Of a stretch of 19,547 bases of DNA, positions 14,464-19,547 are shown piece after piece; positions within the stretch are counted from its first letter, which is position 1, and each line of letters begins with the position of its first letter. The stretch lies in assembly GCA_030536095.1 (NCBI GenBank), contig JAUNQQ010000004.1:3715-23261 (forward strand). The letters are read 5' to 3'. The position numbers and the translations under genes are program-made. The notes under the pieces are model-generated. The model was not told the origin of the DNA. It searched no databases and saw only the letters and a list, made by a program, of their open reading frames with translations. The DNA comes from Candidatus Saccharimonadota bacterium. GTDB taxonomy: Bacteria; Patescibacteriota; Saccharimonadia; Saccharimonadales; Saccharimonadaceae.

Positions 14464-16140
14464 TTAGTCGAGATGGTGGATTTTGTCGGCACAGGAAATG
14501 AGGGTTTTGTTATGAGCAATCATTAAGATGGTATGGGTGGACTTTAGAGTTTTTAGAATGCTGACGATTTTCTTAGCAGTTTGATTATCAAGACCGGCGG
14601 TCACCTCGTCGAAGATGAGAACTTCGGATTTACTAAGAAGAGCGCGGGCGAGAGCGAGAAGTTTTTTCTCGCCCGCACTGAGGTTACGAGCGTTGGCGAC
14701 AAGTTTTGTGTCATAGCCCTTAGGGAGAGACAAAATCGCTTCATGGAGGCCGACAGCCTTACAGGCGGACTGAATATGATCAAAATCCGGGTCGATGAGG
14801 GCAAGATTTTCGCGGATAGTAAGGTCAAAAATAAAGGGGCGCTGAAGAACGGCGGAGACATTAGTAGCGTAAACTTCGGGAGTAAAATTACGGATATTTA
14901 TGCCATCAAGGAGGATTTTGCCGCGAGTAGGTTTCTCAAGGCGGAGGAGGAGGCGAAAGAGGGTGGACTTACCGGCGCCGGAGTGGCCGACAAAAATATT
15001 AAAGGTGCGCGGGGCGATTTTTAGGTTAAGGTCGCGGAGGATGGGTTTTTCGTCGTAGGAGAAATCAATATGCTGAAATTCAATTTCACCTGAAATATGA
15101 TCATTGGTATTTTTTCCAAAATGGAGCGGGCGAGGCGGAACGTAATTAAGGAGCTTAGCGATACGACCGATAGAGACGGAGCGAGTGAAAAAGTCAAAAA
15201 GGGTTTCGGAAACAGAATCGAAGGAGTTTAGGAGATTTTCATAGTAGCTAATGATGAGGACGAGAGTAGAAATTTCCATAGTGCCAGCAAGAATTTCCTT
15301 GGCGCAGAAAAGGTAGCTGAATAGGCGGATGAGAAGGAAAATTAGAGGCGAGAAAGTGCGAGCGAGGGCGAGGTGAGTGGATTTTTTCTGGTAGGCGGAG
15401 GAGTATTTTTTAAGATATTCAGAAAGTTGGGAACTAAGAGTGGATTTTAGGTTAAAGGCGTGAACTTCCTTATAGCCGTCAATCGTCTCGGAATAGAGGT
15501 CGGAGAGTTTATCTTGGCAATTGAGGAGGTTTTTAGAATGATAGGTCTGGCGGGAAAGATGGAAAACGAGACTCATGAGGGCAAAGGAGGAGATAATGAC
15601 AGAGATGAGACCGAGCGGAGGAGAGATGAGAATGATAATAATGCAGCTCATGAGCATTGAAAGAAGGTTGGCGATGAGGCGAGGGAAAATATCGGGGACG
15701 GACTGGAGATTGGAGATGTCAGAAAGGGCGGAATTAAGGATGGAGGAGGTGGCGATTTCTTTGCGAAAATTATTGTCGAAGGTGGGGAGTTTTTCAAGAA
15801 TGCGGGAACCGAGATTATCATGAAGAAAAGCGGCAGACCTACGATGAGCAAAGAAACGACAGTGATCGATGACAGAATAAGCACAAGCACTAAGGAAAAA
15901 ACAAAGCGTATAAAAAATGGCGATAGAAGAGGCGGTAAAAGTATGGGTGCCGAGGAGAGGAAATTCGCAAGTGATAGGTGCAATAAAAGCGGAGTTTTCT
16001 AGGGTAGAAATAATTCGAGAGGCAAAATAGGGCGGAAGAAAGCTAGTGAAAGTAGTGAGAAAATAAGCTAAGAAAAGTTTTAGATAAAGCTTATAGTTTA
16101 TCGCGTGGAGAGAATAGAAGATTTTTAGGGATTTATGCAT
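14464..16140 (-). CDS. ABC exporter half-transporter, subunit with the intact ATPase site
   Basis: A 558-residue fusion of a six-helix membrane domain (about 1-330) and an ATPase domain. ATPase motifs: Walker A GHSGAGKST (385-393), Q-loop Gln433, signature LSAGE (487-491, changed from LSGGQ), Walker B VLIFDE (507-512) with catalytic Glu512, D-loop AGLD, and H-loop His543. The protein stops soon after the H-loop at HHLD, so it lacks the usual C-terminal tail. ATG 16140 overlaps the partner gene by eight bases, with AAGGAG before it. Together with the next gene it should form a heterodimeric type IV exporter. The substrate is unknown; lipid, peptide or drug are all possible. Confidence 0.88.
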   Translation of the reverse strand: MHKSLKIFYSLHAINYKLYLKLFLAYFLTTFTSFLPPYFASRIISTLENSAFIAPITCEFPLLGTHTFTASSIAIFYTLCFFLSACAYSVIDHCRFFAHRRSAAFLHDNLGSRILEKLPTFDNNFRKEIATSSILNSALSDISNLQSVPDIFPRLIANLLSMLMSCIIIILISPPLGLISVIISSFALMSLVFHLSRQTYHSKNLLNCQDKLSDLYSETIDGYKEVHAFNLKSTLSSQLSEYLKKYSSAYQKKSTHLALARTFSPLIFLLIRLFSYLFCAKEILAGTMEISTLVLIISYYENLLNSFDSVSETLFDFFTRSVSIGRIAKLLNYVPPRPLHFGKNTNDHISGEIEFQHIDFSYDEKPILRDLNLKIAPRTFNIFVGHSGAGKSTLFRLLLRLEKPTRGKILLDGINIRNFTPEVYATNVSAVLQRPFIFDLTIRENLALIDPDFDHIQSACKAVGLHEAILSLPKGYDTKLVANARNLSAGEKKLLALARALLSKSEVLIFDEVTAGLDNQTAKKIVSILKTLKSTHTILMIAHNKTLISCADKIHHLD

Positions 16141-17836
16141 TTTTACTCCTTTTGGCGTTTAGAGATTGGTAGATTTCATTGGTATTTATTAGGTCGGAAT
16201 GGGTGCTGATGGCGGAAATTTTCCCGCAGTCGAGAACGACAATGCGGTCGGCAAGTTTAAAGAAGTCGGGCTTTTTAGTAATCATAATAATAGTATGAGA
16301 GGGTTTTAGATTTTTTATCATCTTTGGGATGAGTTTTAGGGTTTCGGAATCGAGAGAGGTAGTAATATCGTCAAAAAGGAGGATTTCGGCATCGGTGAGA
16401 ATTGTGCGGGCGATAGAGATGAGCTGGCGCTGACCGCCAGAGATATTAGTGGCGTTTTCGCGGATGACAGTATGATAATTATTAGGGAGAGATTCGATAA
16501 AATCGTGAATACCGACGGTTTTACAGGCAGAAATTTGGTGTGGAATATCTGGGTCGACAAGGTCGAGATTTTTACGAATAGTAGTATTAAAAATAAAGGG
16601 GGATTGGGTTGCGACGGCAACATTATGAGCGTAAACCTCGCGAGAAAAACGAGTAATATCCTTATCATCAAGGAGAATCTTACCATGTGTTGGTTTTTCG
16701 AGACGAAGAATGAGATCGAAAAGTTTTGTCTTCCCTGCTCCGGGAAAACCGGTTATGACAATAAATTCGTGCGGAAAGATGGTTAAGTTTAGATTGTCGA
16801 GGATTTTTTGGTGATTTAGAGTTAGGGAGAGATTTTTTAGTTCAACCTTACCGGAGAGATGGTCGGTAACGAGAGTGCCAAAGCGGACGGGATTTTTGGG
16901 TTTATAGGCGAGGATTTTCTTGACGTGAGCAAGGGTGGTAAGAGAATGGCGGATGCGGGCAGAGAGAGTGAGGAGGCTGTCGGAGAAATCAATAAGGTGG
17001 GCAAAATAGGAGATGATAAAGACGAGGCGGTCGAGACCAGCAGTACCAGCGGAGATTTCGAAGATGAGAATGAGGTAGAGGATGACTCGGAAGACGTAAG
17101 CGATAATTGGGAGGTCGCTGTCGCGGAGGGCGCGGTAGGCATATTCGGATTGGTATGCTTCGGCGAATTTGGATTGAAGTTTTTTAAGATAGGACTGAAA
17201 ATCAGGGAGTAGATGGAAAGACTTTACCTCATCTAGACCGCTAATGGTTTGATCGAGAAGGTGAGTATAATCGTCATTCTCTGCGCGGTCGATTTTCCAG
17301 TAGAAATTGTATTTTTTGTCGGCGTAGAATTTTAGAGCAAAATAGATGAGGAAGAAAATGAAGAAAATTAAACCGTAAAATGGGGCAATAAGGGCGACAA
17401 TAATAAAGACGGCGAGAATTTCGAGGAAGGTTGTCAGGAAATTAATAAGGTTGGGGAAAATTTCGCTAAGAGTGAGAAGGTCAACATTGGCGATATTAAT
17501 CAGGACGCCTTTTTTATATTGCTTTAGGAAGTCAGGGTCGAGGGTAGTGAGTTTTTCGAAATAAATCTGGCTGAGGGTTTGGTGGATTTTTATGGTAGTG
17601 CGACTTCCGATTTTTAGACTGAGGAAATTAAAAAGGCGATCAAGGATGACGGCGCCGAAAAAGAGAAAAATATAGAGGTAAGCGTCAGAGGGATTTTGGG
17701 TAGTGAGGGATTTTATAATGAGAGTGGCGCAGAGAGGACAGAGGAGACGAAAGAGTTTTGAGAGGGCGGAAGTTAGGAAGGCAAGAAAAAAGGCGGGGTT
17801 TGTTAGACGGAAATAGGAGCGGAGAGAAGTAAACAT
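16133..17836 (-). CDS. ABC exporter half-transporter, subunit with the degenerate ATPase site
   Basis: A 567-residue membrane-plus-ATPase half-transporter. Motifs: Walker A GFPGAGKTK (363-371), Q-loop Gln411, canonical signature ISGGQ (465-469), Walker B ILLFDD (485-490) with Asp490 in place of the catalytic Glu, and an H-loop MITKK in which Lys521 replaces His. These changes are complementary to those of the partner: its own catalytic residues are degenerate while its signature is intact. This is the pattern of asymmetric exporters such as TM287/288. ATG 17836 lies ten bases after a TATAAT (17847-17852, minus strand), leaving almost no leader. It is the first gene of the two-gene operon. Confidence 0.88.
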   Translation of the reverse strand: MFTSLRSYFRLTNPAFFLAFLTSALSKLFRLLCPLCATLIIKSLTTQNPSDAYLYIFLFFGAVILDRLFNFLSLKIGSRTTIKIHQTLSQIYFEKLTTLDPDFLKQYKKGVLINIANVDLLTLSEIFPNLINFLTTFLEILAVFIIVALIAPFYGLIFFIFFLIYFALKFYADKKYNFYWKIDRAENDDYTHLLDQTISGLDEVKSFHLLPDFQSYLKKLQSKFAEAYQSEYAYRALRDSDLPIIAYVFRVILYLILIFEISAGTAGLDRLVFIISYFAHLIDFSDSLLTLSARIRHSLTTLAHVKKILAYKPKNPVRFGTLVTDHLSGKVELKNLSLTLNHQKILDNLNLTIFPHEFIVITGFPGAGKTKLFDLILRLEKPTHGKILLDDKDITRFSREVYAHNVAVATQSPFIFNTTIRKNLDLVDPDIPHQISACKTVGIHDFIESLPNNYHTVIRENATNISGGQRQLISIARTILTDAEILLFDDITTSLDSETLKLIPKMIKNLKPSHTIIMITKKPDFFKLADRIVVLDCGKISAISTHSDLINTNEIYQSLNAKRSKNA

Positions 17837-17846
17837 AAGTAGTTTT

Positions 17847-17875
17847 ATTATAGCGGATTTTTAGAGAAAATGGAA
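17847..17875 (-). promoter_or_regulatory. Promoter of the ABC exporter operon
   Basis: On the minus strand a perfect -10 TATAAT (17847-17852), 17 bases, and a weak -35 TTCCAT (17870-17875). The start codon is only ten bases past the -10, so the leader would be about three bases. Confidence 0.55.
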
Positions 17876-17935
17876 GTGGAGGAGTCGGTTGACAAGGCTA
17901 CTACTTAAGCGGAGAATCGGATTTATTGTAAAAAT

Positions 17936-19378
17936 CTAGTTATAGAGGGCGGTGCGGGAGGATTCAACTTTTTCGCGGAGGGAGTAGTCGGTTTTTAGGT
18001 CGGTTTTAATCTTTTTTATGCCGTGCATGGCGGTAGTGTGGTCTTTTACGCCGACTTCACGAGCGATATTTGTGGTAGAGAGGCCGAGTTCCTCGGACAT
18101 AAGATACATAGCAACCTGACGGGCGGTCTTAATAGTCTTTACGCGGGAGCGAGAAGTGAGTTCTACAGGGGTGATTTCGAATTCCTTAGCGGTTTTTTCG
18201 ATGATTTTCTTTGGACTAATAAGGGATCGGCGAGAGGAAGCGTGTGACTGAAAAAGGCCACCGGCGATGACATCAGTCGGGGAGATATTACGAACCTCAG
18301 AATAGAGGAGAATGCGATTCAGTTCACCTTCGAGGTCGCGGATGTTAGTACGGATGTTTTCGGCGATATATTCGATAACGACGTCGTCGACTTCCTTACC
18401 CATATAATCCGCCTTCGCCTTCAGGATGGCGCATTTATCTTCAAAATTAGGCATCTGGAGATCGATTGGGCCAGTCCAATTCAGACGAGAGGAAAGGCGA
18501 GCATCGAGAGTCTTGAGCTGGTCAGGGAGGCGGTCGGAAGTGATAATAATCTGTTTATTATGCTGATGAAGATCATTAAAAATATTAAAGAAGGCATTTT
18601 GGGAAGCTTCCTTACCGACAATCATCTGAAAATCGTCAATAATAAGAACGTCGAGATGGCGGAATTTCTGGGAAAAATCGTCAATCTGGGAGCCGGGTGA
18701 GTTATTGGCGCTATTGGCGCGAGACTTACGGATGAGATTAATAAATTCGGTATAGAAATCGTTGGTGGAAATATAGAGAATCTTTAGGGAGGGGTCTTTT
18801 TTGGCGAGAGCATTGCCAGTGGCTTGAACGAGATGGGTCTTACCGAGGCCGGGGCCACCATAGAGGAAGAAGGGATTAAATCGGCCACCGGGGGATTCGA
18901 TAATGGAGCGTGCAACAGAAACAGCGAGGTCGTTATTGGTGCCGATGATAAAATTATCGAGACTATATTCGGGATTTAGGCCGTTATTATTAAAATCGGT
19001 AATAGCGGTAGTGGCGGAGCTATTGCGAAGGAGGTTGCTAGTAGTGCGAAAGCCGGTGCGAGGGGCGGTGGATTGTTTTAGGGGAGTATCTTCGGAAGAG
19101 GAGTCGACCTCACGAGCCTTCTTTTTAACCTTTGAGGCGGAATTAACTGCTTCGTAGATTACTTCGTTAAAGACAATACCGTTATGAGCAAGAGCGGCAC
19201 GGACTGCACCGTCATAACGACGTTTAATCTGTTCAACCTTAAAGATATTAGGGGTGCCAATATGAACGATTCCATCATTAATAGAGAGCAACTCGACACC
19301 GCTAAACCAAGTTGCGAAAGCCTCGTGAGAAAGAGACTGCTCAATCTCAGCAAGAACATTATTCCAGACGTTGAACAA
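17936..19378 (-). CDS. dnaA: Chromosomal replication initiator DnaA
   Basis: A 480-residue initiator that binds DnaA boxes and opens the origin. Domain I (1-80) begins FNVWNNVLAEIEQSLS; a low-complexity linker follows (about 85-135); the AAA+ domain has GGPGLGKTH (174-182), LIIDDFQ (245-251) and ARLSSRLNW (293-301); domain IV has SRSRVKTIKTARQVAMYL (409-426) and the signature VKDHTTAMHGIKKI (444-457), where the usual RDHTTV has become KDHTTA. An Asn/Ser-rich insertion (about 219-235) sits in the AAA+ domain before Walker B. The start is TTG 19378, supported by AAGGAGGT at 19385-19392 and by the protein beginning typical of DnaA. A TTG start may keep DnaA synthesis low. The TAG stop has no clear terminator behind it. 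Confidence 0.95.
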   Translation of the reverse strand: MFNVWNNVLAEIEQSLSHEAFATWFSGVELLSINDGIVHIGTPNIFKVEQIKRRYDGAVRAALAHNGIVFNEVIYEAVNSASKVKKKAREVDSSSEDTPLKQSTAPRTGFRTTSNLLRNSSATTAITDFNNNGLNPEYSLDNFIIGTNNDLAVSVARSIIESPGGRFNPFFLYGGPGLGKTHLVQATGNALAKKDPSLKILYISTNDFYTEFINLIRKSRANSANNSPGSQIDDFSQKFRHLDVLIIDDFQMIVGKEASQNAFFNIFNDLHQHNKQIIITSDRLPDQLKTLDARLSSRLNWTGPIDLQMPNFEDKCAILKAKADYMGKEVDDVVIEYIAENIRTNIRDLEGELNRILLYSEVRNISPTDVIAGGLFQSHASSRRSLISPKKIIEKTAKEFEITPVELTSRSRVKTIKTARQVAMYLMSEELGLSTTNIAREVGVKDHTTAMHGIKKIKTDLKTDYSLREKVESSRTALYN

Positions 19379-19384
19379 TTTAGG

Positions 19385-19410
19385 ACCTCCTTTCTGGGCT
19401 TATTATAGCA
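19385..19410 (-). promoter_or_regulatory. dnaA promoter and strong ribosome binding site
   Basis: On the minus strand an extended -10 TGCTATAAT (19402-19410) is followed about ten bases later by AAGGAGGT (19385-19392) and six bases after that by TTG. Unlike the leaderless genes at 4.2-4.9 kb, dnaA has a short leader with a full Shine-Dalgarno. Confidence 0.7.
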
Positions 19411-19423
19411 CAAGGTTTGGGAA

Positions 19424-19527
19424 TGTGGAAAAGTATTTTTTGGGAGGGCGGAACAGAGTAGAGATTTGCACAGGGGAATTTTACAGATTGGTAGCTGGGG
19501 ATTAATTGTGGAAAAGATTGTGGGAAA
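19424..19527. other. Cluster of DnaA-box-like 9-mers upstream of dnaA (possible oriC part)
   Basis: Two copies of TGTGGAAAA (19424-19432 and 19507-19515) are exact matches, on the minus strand, to TTWTNCACA. Two more 9-mers match at 8 of 9 positions: ATTTGCACA at 19464-19472 (+) and TGTGGGAAA at 19519-19527 (minus). The cluster sits directly upstream of dnaA, a common oriC position. The window ends at 19547, so an AT-rich unwinding element cannot be assessed. Confidence 0.5.
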
Positions 19528-19547
19528 ACGCGGTGGGGAGTTTATTT

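Noticed and set aside
17889..17917. Plus-strand promoter TTGACA-N17-GAGAAT
   Set aside because: It points into the antisense of dnaA with no plus-strand gene behind it, and the -10 is poor. An antisense RNA is possible but unsupported.

Overview
The window looks like chromosomal DNA of a small-genome bacterium of the Candidate Phyla Radiation, most plausibly Saccharibacteria (TM7). This is an inference from the gene mix (divergent DnaA, short MurC, adenylate-kinase-like NMP kinase, GtrA, PIN-PhoH, surface-glycan genes), the very tight gene packing and promoters that lack 5' leaders. TGA is used as a stop in several ATGA gene overlaps, so the TGA=Gly code of Gracilibacteria/Absconditabacteria is excluded. 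No rRNA, tRNA, IS element or CRISPR array was seen, and no gene-free stretch exceeds 300 bases.

Bases 2-3526 (+ strand) are very AT-rich: 16 G+C in bases 1381-1440, against 35 in bases 3601-3660. After the tail of an unrecognised gene comes a five-gene operon: a PnuC-type nicotinamide riboside transporter, a nucleoside 2-deoxyribosyltransferase-like protein, a CYTH domain fused to a P-loop kinase, a zinc-dependent phospholipase-C-like protein, and an NrtR-type Nudix/winged-helix regulator. The genes overlap or abut. The pnuC promoter carries a 29-base imperfect palindrome, a good candidate operator for the NrtR-like protein. I read the block as a horizontally acquired NAD/nucleoside salvage module in which the CYTH-kinase could phosphorylate the imported nucleoside.

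Bases 3551-6641: an adenylate-kinase-like gene (-), a hypothetical membrane protein (+), a shortened MurC-type Mur ligase (+) and a GtrA-family membrane protein (+). The first three share one start architecture, an extended -10 TGNTATAAT followed after exactly six bases by ATG, so their mRNAs should be leaderless.

Bases 6681-12023 (-) form a surface-glycan operon in the order galE, polyprenyl-phosphate sugar transferase, GT4 glycosyltransferase, Wzy/WaaL-like polymerase. All junctions are ATGA overlaps, and a TTGACT-N17-TATAAT promoter lies before galE. Bases 12135-14372 (-) carry clpP and a PIN-PhoH ATPase, each ending in an intrinsic terminator. Bases 14464-17836 (-) encode the two halves of an asymmetric heterodimeric ABC exporter. 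Bases 17936-19378 (-) are dnaA, with DnaA-box-like 9-mers in the 130 bases upstream that may be part of oriC.

The + strand is G-rich over most of 3.5-19.5 kb whatever the gene direction, with clpP as a clear exception. If skew has its usual sign, dnaA and most genes here lie on the lagging strand.
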